From positions 24,660,839-24,724,838 of the forward strand of contig OV121091.1 in NCBI GenBank assembly GCA_921293015.1: a stretch of 64,000 nucleotides of DNA. Reading direction: 5' to 3'. Of this stretch, positions 12,101-24,194 are shown piece by piece. The position numbers and the translations under genes were made by a program. The notes beneath the pieces are model-generated. The model saw only the letters and a program-made list of their open reading frames with translations, had not been told where the DNA came from and did no database searches. Position 1 is the first letter of the stretch. Each line of letters begins with the position of its first letter. The DNA comes from Phorcus lineatus. Its lineage: Eukaryota > Mollusca > Gastropoda > Trochida > Trochidae.

Positions 12101-15100
12101 GCCTGCTACTGTCCTAAGCGTCTCATCAGCCTTGTGATGGTGATACGGCGACAGCCCAGTGTCGTTGCTCAGTGTGCATGCGATGCACTCAAATGCATCA
12201 TTCCAACGGCTCTCTCTCTTTCTTCTGGTGCTAATCTTACCATGTTCCACGATGCATTTGAACAAGTGGTATGTTGTTTAGTGATCCGACATATCTTTAT
12301 ACTTAAAGTGTGCACGTGCACGAACAAGTTTTAGGTTTCGACGCGACAAATTCACGTTTTTAAACAATCTCAAATTCATACTACCTCATATGTTACCATC
12401 ACCCTGAAGAATAAACCGATAACTACCATAACCAAACAATATGAATTACCTTTTTGTGCACATAAATCGTCAAGTCGCCGGCAGCCGTCAATTTCATAGA
12501 TTTCCCTGAAAGTGAACCCGGTTCATTCAAGTTTAAGGGGGGATATGCCAGGACATGCGTTTCGACGAATTGCTTTTAAGACGGACGATGTTTCATTTCA
12601 ATGTCATAGAGGCTTGAAAATGTCTCTTGATTTCGATTTTGATGCTTGAAAATAATGTTCAGCTTGTAAGAAATTAGTGCAGCTCCTATATTCAACGCCT
12701 ATAAGGAAATCAATTTTAAACGTTTACTATTGGTTATTGCATTTCAGGAAACAGATATGTAAACCGTTCACGAAGATATGAGAATAATTGAATCAATTTT
12801 CCTTTTACATTCGAATAAACCGTATAACCTTAATACATGATATTAATTGATGAATATAGTCCATCTTGCTTCATCTAGATTGCAGAAACCGCCATAATAC
12901 TTACGTTTTCGAGTGTCATTGATATGTCTCTGACACTTTGCAATTCCATCTGTGAAAGCTACTTCCCCTGGGTCGACTTTATAACCTCTGTGATAAAACA
13001 GCATCGCCATTTCATAGTTCGCTAGTGTGTAGAAGATGTTAGCTTTCTGAAGAACTGCCTGTAAAAGTAAAAACATAATATTAAAATGCTAAAAGAATTT
13101 TTGGACACATTCCTTTAGAGGTTTGCATGTGCCCAACCAATCAAATCATCTAAAAAGCTAACAAATGGATCCCTCCTAGTAATCACCTGTTAAAAATCAC
13201 GTATCAAACGAACGACGTAATTTCATTGAATTCTGGTATTTGATGATTGTTGTTCAAACTCACAAAGTGAAGAAGATTGGTAAATATTGTTTCCATATAT
13301 ACACTAACTCAATGGTTATAAACATGCCCTATTTAAAAGCGTATTTGAAGCAAACGATTTGTAAATGTTTTCCTTTGCACATGAATACGATAACAGATAA
13401 CACTGTAATTTCTCTCAAATTTTGATAAGATAAAACTAGAAATAACATTTTATTTGTTAACGCTCTTCTGACAAGGCCAGGAGAGACTTACCCATGTTTT
13501 GGATTATGGTATATGAAAACCTAGGGATGGTGTAACGTATTAAATACTCTTCGAACATTTCTACTTACCGGCGGAAATATATTATCGATAGCCAGCGCCA
13601 TCTCTGTATCAGCCATTGCCTGTTTTAAAAATCCCAGCCGCTGATGACATTTTGACTTAGCCACATACGCAGCGATATTGGACGCATTCAGCTGAAGTGC
13701 CTGTAATTTATATATTTACATTATAGAAGAGCATTTTCATTTTAATCCTTCATTTTACCAAAATGTTGATTTCGGAGCTTTGTATATTGAGTTTTATCCG
13801 ACAATGAATGTGACTGTACCATTCAGGTCATGTCTCTCAATGACACTCATTTTACAAGTGAAGCGCTTTTCATAATTAGCCTCCTTTGTATTTTGATCGG
13901 TTCTCAGTCTGTTCCCGTACAGGTGAGAATACTCAATGTTTTCACCTGTAGGAAACGCTCTTACTTTTACAGGACATAATTTAAAAGGACAAAAACGATT
14001 TGTGATCATAAAATTGGTTTTTGATAATAACGGAGGGAGTAATGTCTATGGGGGAGAACGTGCAATTTTATGCTTTTTGGGATTCAAAAATGCCGGAGAA
14101 TAAGAAATTTATTGCCAAAACATCATCAAGATTTTTATAAAAAGATATCGATTACAATTTTCACAGTAAAGTAATGTTTAACTGCGCATTTGGATTATGT
14201 CATTTATTAATTAAATCAAACCTAAATATTATCAAAGTATATGATTATCTGATTATGTGAATTTCAAATATCAAGATTCATTCGCAAAATCACATTCTAC
14301 TTATTCTACTCATGGATCTATCCCATATCAAATCTTTTATTTGAAAAAAATCAAATTCAAATAGGGATTTTATCTAAGGTAAAAATTGGTTTTGTATCGC
14401 AAAAAAGCAATTTTGCCTTGAGAATATTTTCTTTTTACAAATGTCTATTGCTATCATCAAAGTCAAACTTCAGTCAAACAATTTTTTAAAAAGCTATTTT
14501 TTCCATTAAGTTATGTTTTAAACAAAGTCGACATATGAAAATATTTTCAAGTCATGTTTTCATTAAAGTAATTTTCTTCTTAAATCTAATGTATCTTAAA
14601 AATCATTCAATATGTTACTATCTTTCTTATAAAACGAGGACGTTGCTACCCATCTTAAGGATAGTGCAATAGTTTCCAAATCATAGTTTCTCCGACCCCA
14701 GGGGTCACTATCTCTGGTAAATCCCACCTACGAGTGTTTTGCCATACTTATCAAACTTTGTCAAAGATTGGATATGATCAATAAGCAATAAAGAATATCA
14801 TATAGTACATGACAATATAGCAGAGTTCTATGGAATATACTATATAGGCTATCGAGTTTAAAAATTAGTTTGTCAGTGGGAAATTTATATCTTCTTTGCA
14901 TTTCAAAATTCCCGAGTAAAACGTCAAGAACACGTGGAATGTGGGTATTGCCTGTCAATCGCATCGAGGTGGTTTCAGGGATTGCGATGCACGCACATAG
15001 ACGAATCCAATTCAAGGTGCTAAAAGCTGTATCCCATATCCGATGAGTGATAATTTAATTACATTTTGGTAGAATATGGAAAAGTTATATAAAATGTTCA

Positions 15101-17826
15101 ATCTTTACAGTTTATTGTATCGTGAAGTCATTCATGTATTCGGAGTCGTGGATTCTTCATTGCATGACTCCGATTTTTTCTATTCTCTTTTTCTCCCTGC
15201 TAACCTTCTTTATATCTTCCCCAAACAGAAGATATCACGAAATCTTGTACGAATTGGTGTAGCGGTAAGCACATTAGACTTATTCCAAACAAACGGGTTC
15301 GAATCCCAGTGGTGACAGCAACAATGTTTCTTCCTGTGTTATGCACCTGGCAATAAATTTCATACAATGGGCACTAAGTCTGCCAAACTTTAAATGGGTA
15401 CTAGAAAAGAGGATAGGGCTTAAAGCTGCTTCGAAAGTAAAATTCCTTCAAAGTAAAATGGCCCCTATCCAAGATTTATTGATGGATGGGGGCCATTATT
15501 GGAATTAGCCTGACGCTCAGCATATCAATCTGGCATGTTGTTCCGTAACTGACGCTATTTAAAGAAATTTCTTAATTTGAGTAGGTACTGGTAATCAGAA
15601 AAGGCGCCATATAAATATGTACATTATCATTATTTTATATCTAACTCCTTTACATTCTTCCTCACAAAATGTTTCCAAGTCAAACATCCTCAAGAGATGT
15701 ATGATTAAAAGTAAGAAAAGACTTATAACAGTTCTTTGTAAAACTTAGCATGAGTAATACCCTTCTAGGGCGTTGGTGACTTTTATATTTTCAGAAGCAC
15801 AAACGTTGCATGTGCTGAAGTGGCACATTCGTTTCCATGGAAATTAGGTGAATTCGGACTCGATTACAGGGATAGGTAACCAATCATCAAATCTTCTGAA
15901 ACTTTGCATGTGCGTTACGCAACTCAAGTGGTGCATCATGGTATTTTCAGAATTCTGTATGTTATGATTGACCGTATGTTCTTCTGTAGATCATTTTGTA
16001 TAAAAATTATCCCTAAAATTAGTTTTTGTTGAAAGTACTAGGTTATCAAATTAAGGGAAAGTTGTTGTTGTATAGATTGTACAACAGGTAATCAAGTTGA
16101 TGGTTGCATTCAAGTGTAACGCTGTAAGTTATGATCAGTCTGTGTAAAAATCTAAAAGTTTCTAGACATGAATAATAAATCGTAATTTTGAAACCCCTCT
16201 ATAACTTTAAAAGCTGTTTGGGAACTTACGAATTCAGTCAATAATGCATAATTGGGGGGCTTAGTTTTAGAAAATTACTTTGATGGAAGAAAATTAGTTT
16301 GCATGACTTTGAGGAAAAATAAATAAGTTTTTTCGAAAAATGACATTATGGAACAAAAGTGATTTGATAATATATTGCTTTGATGAAAATTAATAGTTAA
16401 TAAAATGTTGGTTTGATGGTGGAAATGTTTCTTTCGTTTGAAAAAATATTGACTTAGATGGAATGAATTAAATAAATGAAAAATAAATAAACTAGAAAAT
16501 TTGACTTCAGTGTAAAATTTCATGAAATATTGATTTTAAGTAAAATAATCAGTTAGATAGAATATTTAATTTGATGAAAAAAATTATTTTAAGTTGATGA
16601 AAATGTATTTGATTATATTGATTACATTTTTATTTAAATGATAAAAAAGACTTTTGTATCAAAAATATTACTTTGGTGAAGTAAAAGTTTTAATGAGTTT
16701 AATTGTTAGTATGCTTTAACGAACAATTACTTAACAGTATTTCTGTCCTGTATATATAAACGGTAAGAACCTACTTGTTAATATTATCCTTGAAAGATTG
16801 CACCATAGTGGTCTGTAGGTTTTCTTTTTACCTAACGCTGGCACGCATAAGGAAGCGCTTTAATCTTTTAGTTGTGTCTTCAAATGATCTTGGCCCAAAG
16901 GTCTAAATGCGGCAGCACTTGACACTGAATGGTGGTGGAAATATTGCTGAACACGTGTGAATGTGGGGTTGTACCTCGGCCGCTTATCTTTGTGCTTCTG
17001 ACATAAACGTATTGAGGAAGGGGTTATATTACTTTCCCCAAGCGCACATGTGTATTTATTGAAGTTATTTATGTAGATATAAGTACTTGCATACCGTTCT
17101 GTAGTTGATATAGTCTCATTAGTTACTGATAAGGACAAATACAAAACGACGTGTCTGCCGTATTTTAAAATATTTTTAAAAATTTACGCTACGTATCTTT
17201 AGTCTCAGAGGAAACACTTTAAACATCTCACATAATAATATAATAACAAACATAAGTATGTATTTCCATAGGACATGACGCATTACCGTAACAATATGTC
17301 ACATTAACCTTTTAGCTTTTGACCAACCTAATGACGATAGAAATTGACAATTGGCCAAATTTTAAACATAAATAGCTCTGTTCTTGTAGCAATAGACGAG
17401 TTTATGGTAGATAATCACTTAAAAGATAAGTCCTTATGACACTGTGCACCTATTTAAGGTGTTACAACTTCTTCCATTAGATTGCATTAGGAGTCCTTAT
17501 GATAACACAGGGTTGTATCGCCGAAAATGAGAATTTTATTATGTAGTTAAAATAAAAAAAATGATATCTAATCTTTATAAAGAAGAGATACCATTTTTTA
17601 TTTCATTATATGTTATCATTATTATAATTTTCGGCGATACACGTCCCTGTGTGATAAACAATAATTGACAGAGCGTACCTACCGCATCATAACTCTCCAC
17701 AGCCTTCCTATACTGCCCCTTCTTCATCTGCTCGTCGCCTTCTCGCATGTAGATCTCAAACAGGTACTTGGACCTCATCACAGAGGTCTTCTCTCGTAAA
17801 GGTCGGAATGACATAGGTAACGTCAT
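6192..17826 (-). CDS. ODAD4: Outer dynein arm docking complex subunit 4 (TTC25/ODAD4), divergent long-tailed copy A
   Basis: Eleven exons on the minus strand, all with GT-AG borders and compatible phases: 17683-17826, 13569-13700, 12905-13058, 12450-12505, 10388-10694, 9216-9731, 8681-8885, 8291-8377, 7950-8146, 7667-7735, 6192-7384. They total 3060 nt, or 1019 aa plus stop, with no internal stop. Residues about 1-143 form the N-terminal TPR block (KKGQYRKAVESYDA; NYEMAMLFYHRGYK). Residues about 162-264 carry the family motif LLGELYGD. Residues about 437-620 are the C-terminal TPR block (LLGNAHMELQ, LGNLGRVF, KAWLFHEIGDCFL). The last exon adds about 397 residues rich in Glu, Ser and Thr, probably disordered. 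Family knowledge: ODAD4 helps anchor outer dynein arms on ciliary doublets. Compared with copy B, exons 5 and 6 are enlarged, one extra intron (7385-7666) splits the penultimate region, and the exon-7 donor (GTGGTG) is weak. The start is the first ATG in the exon frame (17826); a second lies four codons on. Confidence 0.85.
11540..12330 (-). mobile_element. Decayed Tc1/mariner-type transposon in intron 4 of ODAD4 copy A
   Basis: On the minus strand, translated pieces in several frames read like a Tc1-type transposase. A start-like MVRLAPEERERAVG segment lies near 12240, a DNA-binding-like ITRLMRRL near 12120, and the catalytic-core piece RQWEARNWREVICSDESRS near 11930-11850 (family form 'SDESRF'). 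A later piece, GNVNAARYIDQILRRV, lies near 11640. Stops and frameshifts separate the pieces, so the element is dead. It is split at 11688-11745 by a short SINE-like insertion with its own target duplication. I did not find terminal inverted repeats, so the outer limits are approximate. Confidence 0.7.
11675..11758. mobile_element. Short SINE-like insertion with 13-bp target duplication
   Basis: The sequence AGTCTTCCCTTGT occurs at 11675-11687 and again at 11746-11758, flanking 58 bp that begin with TTAGTTAG-type repeats and contain ACGCCGCTTGGGAAATATT then CAGCCATTAGCGG. A close relative lies at 32424-32483. A 13-bp duplication fits LINE-mediated insertion. The 'ACGCCGC...AATATT.CAGC' core is a motif I associate with abundant molluscan repeats, from memory and unchecked. 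Confidence 0.65.
15245..15640 (+). mobile_element. tRNA-derived SINE in intron 1 of ODAD4 copy A
   Basis: Internal RNA polymerase III promoter boxes are visible: an A-box-like TGGTGTAGCGGT (15255-15266) and a near-perfect B box GGTTCGAATCC (15296-15306), correctly spaced for a tRNA-like head. About 300 bp of unrelated body follow, ending in GGCGCCATATAAAT and an ATT-rich tail, a common 3' end of tRNA-derived SINEs. The head does not fold as a full tRNA and has no clean acceptor stem, so this is a SINE and not a tRNA gene. I could not fix a target duplication. Confidence 0.7.
16250..16700. repeat. Degenerate AT-rich tandem repeat
   Basis: Roughly 25-bp units on the theme 'TTTGATG(G)AAAA...TTA' recur many times with much divergence. 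The 82-residue minus-strand frame in it is low-complexity (Phe, Lys, Ile) and I do not consider it a gene. It lies in intron 1 of ODAD4 copy A. Confidence 0.5.
17501..17656. repeat. Long imperfect palindrome just inside intron 1 of ODAD4 copy A
   Basis: GATAACACAGGG (17501-17512) pairs with its near-complement at 17645-17656. The next blocks also pair (TGTATCGCCGAAAAT with ATTTTCGGCGATACA), and the arms continue as AT-rich complement toward the centre, giving about 75-bp arms. The element would form a hairpin in DNA or in pre-mRNA. It begins only 27 bp after the exon-1 donor. It resembles a fold-back MITE, but no target duplication was clear. Confidence 0.7.
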
Positions 17827-18364
17827 GGTTGATTGTATTGGCAAGAGGTATTTGGATGGTAGTAGGCCCTGTATTGTATTGTGCGTTGTATATTTTTATA
17901 CAAGTTCATGTACCTCTTTTGCTGCAGTTTGCAAGCTGAGTTTTAAGAAGTTCAGCCCAGTACTTGGTGTAATGACTGGTTGTACGATTTATAATAAAAC
18001 TCGGAATGGCACTTCGATTGATGACGGGTTAGGGCATATATGACAGCACCTGAAATGGTGACAGTTAATTGGATAAGCAAAAGGTTAACGGAAGAGTGAC
18101 AGCTATTTGGAATGATAATGCGAGTCTTTTTTACAATGCACTAGTTTTGAAGTTGGTTCTCTTTTCTGAATGAATCTGGCAAGATAATGAGTCACCGGTC
18201 GGCTAATTTTCAACAGAAAGTTCCCAGGTACAGTTAGGAGTATAGGAGGCAAGTTTTATTTATCATCCAAAACATGAGATATCGCTTGAGGGAGATCAAA
18301 CGATATATTCTTGGAGATATCGTTTTGGCAGTAGATTTTGAACAATGCCCTATCGTGGTCAAGT

Positions 18365-18460
18365 ACATGACGTCACAATAGTTATACATCATCAACTAAT
18401 GACATCAGAAAACTCTGACGTCATGAACATGATGACATCACAATGCTATGACATCATCAC
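18365..18460. promoter_or_regulatory. Cluster of TGACGTCA / TGACATCA motifs
   Basis: Within about 95 bp the sequence has TGACGTCA twice and TGACATCA-like octamers at least three more times (ATGACGTCACAA, ATGACATCAG, CTGACGTCATG, GATGACATCACAA, TATGACATCATCA). This is a dense array of CREB/ATF-type half and full sites about 550 bp upstream of ODAD4 copy A's start. It may equally be a decayed short tandem repeat. Confidence 0.4.
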
Positions 18461-19095
18461 ATTGGGAGACAAAAGAAAGGTCAGTGTTAAGGGATGTACA
18501 CTTTTAGTGGAAACGCAGTGACAAATGATTTTGGATGATAAATATAATCTCACCCTCGTGTCTTCTGATATCAAATATATCAACACTCGTCGATAAAAGT
18601 CAAAATATCCCCGCTAAGCCTCGGATATTTGTCACTTTCATCAACTCGTGTTGACTATAAAACTATATTTTGCGTTTTTAGAAAACTTATATTGAAGATA
18701 CATATGGTTATCTGCATCTTCCCACGGCAGGATGAAAATGTATTGAGATAGACTCTATCCATTTAGTTGGACATCTTTTCGCTTCGGCATGACGTTGTGA
18801 AGATTGGTTATCTTTTTTTATATTCATGTTCAGGATATTTTAGTGACTTTGCATATTAAAGCTATTGTTCAAACAATTTTACAAAATAGTATGGGCAAAA
18901 TGCAAGGAAGGCAATACACAAACCATATGATAGACTATAGTTGACAGCACACCTGAGAGAAAAATAGTAAAATATGTCTATTAAACATATATCCTATACT
19001 TTTCAGCAATTTATTTCAATTTCTGATACTTTATATTTGAAAACATCACTTGAATTGTTTTTAAAAAAGGAAAATACATAGAAGCAGATACTTAC

Positions 19096-20646
19096 AATGG
19101 TGTTGAGCGAATTTTGAACATTTGATTGAACGAAACAGTTATCCTTGGTAATGTCAATGTCGCGAGTGCACACTTTGCACCTGTGTACAGGTAACGGTTG
19201 AGAAGGGATTTGGAAGGTAATCTTCAAACACTCTTCTCACGATAGTGTCCAGGGTGACCTAAGCTATTCAACTTTACTAAATGTTTTCGGTACTCTTCTC
19301 TTTACCTTTAAGTACAGCCACCTTTTACACACTGTCACAATTATTAATCACATAAAGGTATTAGACAGGGCGGCAGCTTTCGTCCCTTTCTTTTCTTTAT
19401 AAACGGATATTAACCCAGCAAAATAATCTCAGCGACCCATATATCATTTGCACTGCTTGTCGTCCGTTTACAAATTAAGCATTTGTCATATATATTGAAT
19501 TCTAATGACAGAACAAATTTAATTTCGATGATTGAATGTCGTCTTTTAAGTAACCCAAAGCTAATAACGCATGTTTAATCATTGATGATATCCCGAGAAA
19601 GTTCATGGAACGTCAATGTCATTTATACTAACATGCTTTGTGCTTTTGTTTAACTTGTTCTTCTAAATAAAAATATCATAATATCATTAAATTTTCGAGT
19701 ATGAATTTGTGACTTTAAAATTTTTTTGTAAATTAATTACCTAATTTGAAAACATGAAATAGATTACACGTGAAGAATATAACTGTTATCTCGAGCATAT
19801 ATTTATTATATCTAACATGGGCCATGGCGATGTTGGTTATCTAAAGTCTTTCAATTATGGCCCGTCAAACAACAGGGTCGTGGCTTTCAGTAAACAAATA
19901 CTCCGTCAGGCTTATCACATGCTTAAACATAAGATCCACTTTCAACTGAAGTAGACCGAATGAGGGAAACTCGATCTGTCACGACGACAAACCCTTTATC
20001 TATACACTAATTATACAAACATGCCACAGGTATTTATACAATACCGGTATTTTTCTCTGGAGGCTGTACTACCTCCCGCAAAGCCTAAATTAAAGAATAA
20101 AATAAGATCACTAAAGAGAATAAAATATCAAGTTCAAGATTGATGCAGAAGTTTTTAGGGATATCACACAGCACGTACAAAAATTAGTCCAAAAGTTTGA
20201 TATTCATCATAAGAACATAAAAGTTATGAAATCAATGTCAAAGTTATGCATATCAGTTCTTTAAAAACGCATATCACATGGTCCGCTCTACTCCTGACCG
20301 GATATAGAGCGAAATGTAATCAAAGTATGCATACAAAATTGCAATATTTGAAATGTTTTGATATTTGACCAAATGCAGATGTATTTATGAAGAACATCTT
20401 GACGTTTTGTTTCTTTCCTTAAACGTCGTTTTCAGGGGAAAAACGTTTAGAAGATATTTTACACAAAAATATTTTCACCGTCGTTTGTATGATAAATGTG
20501 TCTCTACAAGGTCATCCTGATATACACATTTCTTGAAATCAAATATGACCATCGTAACAAAGCATAAATGGCCTTACCTTAATACAGCCCAGTGCACAAC
20601 CCAAGTAGAAGGGAGCAGAAAGCGTGGTCACGAATATCGTGCTCAT
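19096..20646 (-). CDS. Possible small secreted Cys-containing protein, partial
   Basis: Exon 1 (20578-20646) starts with ATG and encodes 23 residues of signal-peptide character (MSTIFVTTLSAPFYLGCALG...), ending in a strong donor AAG|GTAAGG. A second possible exon (19096-19221) is in compatible phase and encodes 42 residues with a CKVC motif and a further Cys, ending ATT|GTAAGT. Its acceptor has a poor pyrimidine tract, and I could not find the remaining exons. Signal peptide plus CxxC would suit a short Cys-rich (for example Ly6-like) protein, but that is a guess. Confidence 0.25.
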
Positions 20647-22979
20647 TGAACTGTATACGTATTCAATCCTTTCACCGAGTTACAGACAGATAGTCCGATG
20701 AAATTCTTATGAGGGTGGGAATGAATGCGTGTTCTTTACCATAGATAGAATTGTGCTATAAGAAATACCATACGAACATGTAAGTAAATACTAAATACAA
20801 CTGCAAAATAAAACATTTACGTATTAGTTTCTTTTCACATCAATTTTAGTTTCACATTCATACAGGTGACAATTTGTCAGCAAGATTAAGTTAATAACGG
20901 ATACTGCATACCTCATATATTGTAGCCTTACAAAATTGGCCATGGGCAAAGGAAGATTTAAATGCCAATATATATGCATTATCACCTGTGTTCATCAATA
21001 CAGAGGTACATGTAAGAGGTCTGCTAACCAATGTATGAATAACATGTTTGTCATTCATATGTATATCACAAATATATCACAACGTTCCAGAGTTTCCTAT
21101 TTTGTTAAATCAGAGCTTAACCGGTGAGATTTCCATTGAAGTAAAGAGCTTTACGATTAGAGATTTTTGCCGTTATATAGACGATAATAACAAGAGTTGA
21201 AACTTTGTTTAACATGTAATGTCAAACGAAAGTAGTGACTTTGCAGTGTAAATGAGGTATAAAAAGTTGCATAATGGTCATTGAGCTTTCAATATCTTGT
21301 GCGACATCCTTTCTAAATATTGGCTTGCTTGGGATTAGCGTCGTTGGAAGGCGATTCTGGTTACACTGTATGGACTGCTCTGATCTTAAACACATATAAG
21401 TAGCGATAAAATGACGTCGACAAAGTTCTGTAATGAAATGTGCGTATTTAAGTTTAATTTTTCAACACAACCCGGCCAATGTTTATATACATGCGCGATC
21501 CTTGACAAATTTAAAACTAAAAAATCTCTATTTTCAGCTTCTAAAAATGTTTAACGGCGGCAATGACATCATTGTCTTATTCGAAATGCTTACCGGATCA
21601 AAGATATTTTAGTGACTCTAGAGCCCATTAGATACTCTTGATACAGCTAGATTCGGAGATATAGATTATGTAGGACGGATAACCTGCTAAACTGAATTTC
21701 GGGGCTGTTAACTGGCTATGTGTTCAAGCAATTATAACTGCTTTTGATCCTGATATCACGAGACGCTGCAGTGATTCAGACAAAGCGTTCCTCATTTTCA
21801 AACCATCTGTGCTGTCAGAATAACTTCGAAAAATAATAATGTAATCTAAAGTTGTCTTAGTTATGTTTGTCTTTGTAAGATAAATCATAGGTAGTCTGGT
21901 AAGCTACAGAGCCAAGAGCTCTATTGTTTATCTTGCCACAACACAATTGTTTAAATAATTAAAACAAAGTCATTGTTACATCACAACAGATTGAAGTTTA
22001 TCTTAATGAGGTTTCTTACACTAGCTTGACTAACCAACCATAGTACTGTAACGTCTTGGGAGCTTGTGGGCATCTCCAACATTCCATGGACTGTTACCTT
22101 ACCGTATCTACTTTGGACTAGATGTTACAACTTTTTACGTTTCTGTTGCAGCCACTGTTCTCTAAGTATACAATAGGCAGTTTCCACAAGTTCACGCATT
22201 TCATTCATTATACATGCTGATTAATTTAGGGTTTTTAAAAAATGATTGTGATGTGTCATTAGTTTTGTTTATTGTTGACTGAACCACATGTACAACATAT
22301 ACAACCAAAAGGTATACTGACTTACGTGTATATCGCGTACGCGTGGTTTTGACGCATTTCCCTTTGTTTTGCAATCAATATTGTTAAATGTCCAAACCAA
22401 TGAACAAATATTGAGATCCCTCCTAATACAACATGTTAAATGTGGTGGTAGGCCTAATTAATTATCGGTAGTGGATCATTTGGCCTCAACATCATATGGT
22501 AATTGAGGCCAACCACCACGCCAAGGTTGTTGAACAAGAAGAGACAAAACAAGGGACTATACCTACGATTTATGTAGCTGAAGCATTACATTTTTTAGTT
22601 AAGAACGAACTCAAATTAACCTGCATTTTAAGAATGGTCCAACGAAATTCAATAATTTTTAAAAGACTTTCCAATAATTAGAATAGGCAACAACATTGTC
22701 AGTCAAAATATTGACTATCCGGATACAAACTAGGTCCATTAGATACAAAATAGGTCCATAGCGGGTTAAAACTCAACATGGTCTAACAGCCACCCTGATA
22801 GTCATAAGTATAGATAGGGGCAAGTAACTCCTATTATCCATTCGTTCGACATGATCGTTGTAATCCTTCTTTTAAACGCGACTATGTGATTTGTTTGCTG
22901 ATGACTATGTTTTGTCTAGAATAAACTGATAACAACATGCTACTATCACTGATGCTGTGATGCTGTAACAAGTTTTTTT

Positions 22980-23660
22980 TCGCTATTAGAGAGGATTACA
23001 AATATACTTTTTGGCATTCCCCGTCATCCCGAATAGGGGTCACATGGTCAACAAACCTGTACTTTTTAACTCCATTAGCTACATAATCTGTTCGCAATGT
23101 TTCAGCCTCTAATGTTTTTTTAAAATTAGATGAGAGGCATTTTCAAGCAGCCAAAGCGTCACCAAACGTAATTTTAAAATGCTTTTTCACAATGTTTCTG
23201 TCAACAAGATTTCAGCTTTCTAGACCCTTATTGTGAATTAAAAAGTCACCAAATCTTAGATTTATAATCTCCATGAGGTAAGATACCTGTACACAAAATG
23301 TGATTTCTCTAGAGCTTACTTGAAAGTAGGATTTAGGGCATGGTCACTGTAACCTACAGGGTCACCCATATACATCTATAATTCATAAACATAATAATAA
23401 GTAACTCTTGAGAAGAAGATAAAAGTATAATTATTAGGGGCCACAGGGTCACCAATTCTTCAATTCATATGTTTTCAAACAAGATGACAATAGTTTTTTG
23501 AGCATGGCCCCAGTGGCTATTAGTAAGTCACTGGCCCATGGGTTTACCAAATCTACAATTTATAATCCTCATCCGGTGAGGAGTCTACTCACAATATTTC
23601 ACCTTTCTAACCCTTTTAATTCTTGAGAAGAGGAAGATGAAAAAAGTTTAGAAAAATATA
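22980..23660. repeat. Degenerate ~150-bp tandem repeat ('GTCACCAAAT' family), first block
   Basis: Successive units share GGGGCCACAGGGTCACCAA, an 'ATTTATAATCT-CCAT' part, 'GATTTCAGCTTTCTAG' and 'TTCTTGAGAAGAAGATGAAAA' with heavy divergence. The same arrangement occurs at 46690-47260. It is noncoding and looks like an old satellite or the inside of a larger repeat. Confidence 0.5.
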
Positions 23661-24194
23661 ATACCTTGAGAAATTTTCTAGAATCTCTATTTCTTCAACA
23701 ATTATGGTAAAAAAAATTAAATATATGTATATCTCAACATATAAAAATTATATGAGTGCAAAATATTTCTTTTATTTCTAAACATTTTATTAGGTCAAAT
23801 CAGCATTTCAAACCTATGTGAATTTCACCCTAAAACATTTATTGCATGAAAAAGACTTATAATCTTAACCCTCTCTTTGAATCAAATAAATATAGCTTAT
23901 CACTGAAATAAACTACACAAACTTTTATTTGATATCACAAAAGTAACACTGGAATAAAGTAGATAAACAACAATTTTATTTTCAACAAAGTAACATCATT
24001 TCATTTGATCATAAATTGTAAATATTGCAATATTAAACAATGTAAAATTGTAATACTGAGATTTTTAAGGGAGATATTTTCTTTTGGAGAGGTGTCTAAA
24101 AACATTCCTGATATAATCAATGGTTGCACCAGACAATATCAATGTTAAGTATCAGACTTGCTTCACAAATAATTGGCTGAGTATAATCCATGTT

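Larger units (their letters stand above)
17827..24194. other. Region between the two ODAD4 copies
   Basis: This is the upstream side of copy A and the 3' flank of copy B, both on the minus strand. I see no large gene. It holds a TGACGTCA-type cluster (18365-18460), a doubtful two-exon small gene (19096-20646), a degenerate repeat block (22980-23660) and otherwise AT-rich DNA. No X-box-like palindrome was found in the few hundred bases upstream of copy A's ATG. Confidence 0.6.

Noticed and set aside
15255..15306. Possible tRNA gene
   Set aside because: A and B boxes are present, but no acceptor stem or full cloverleaf, and a SINE body and tail follow.
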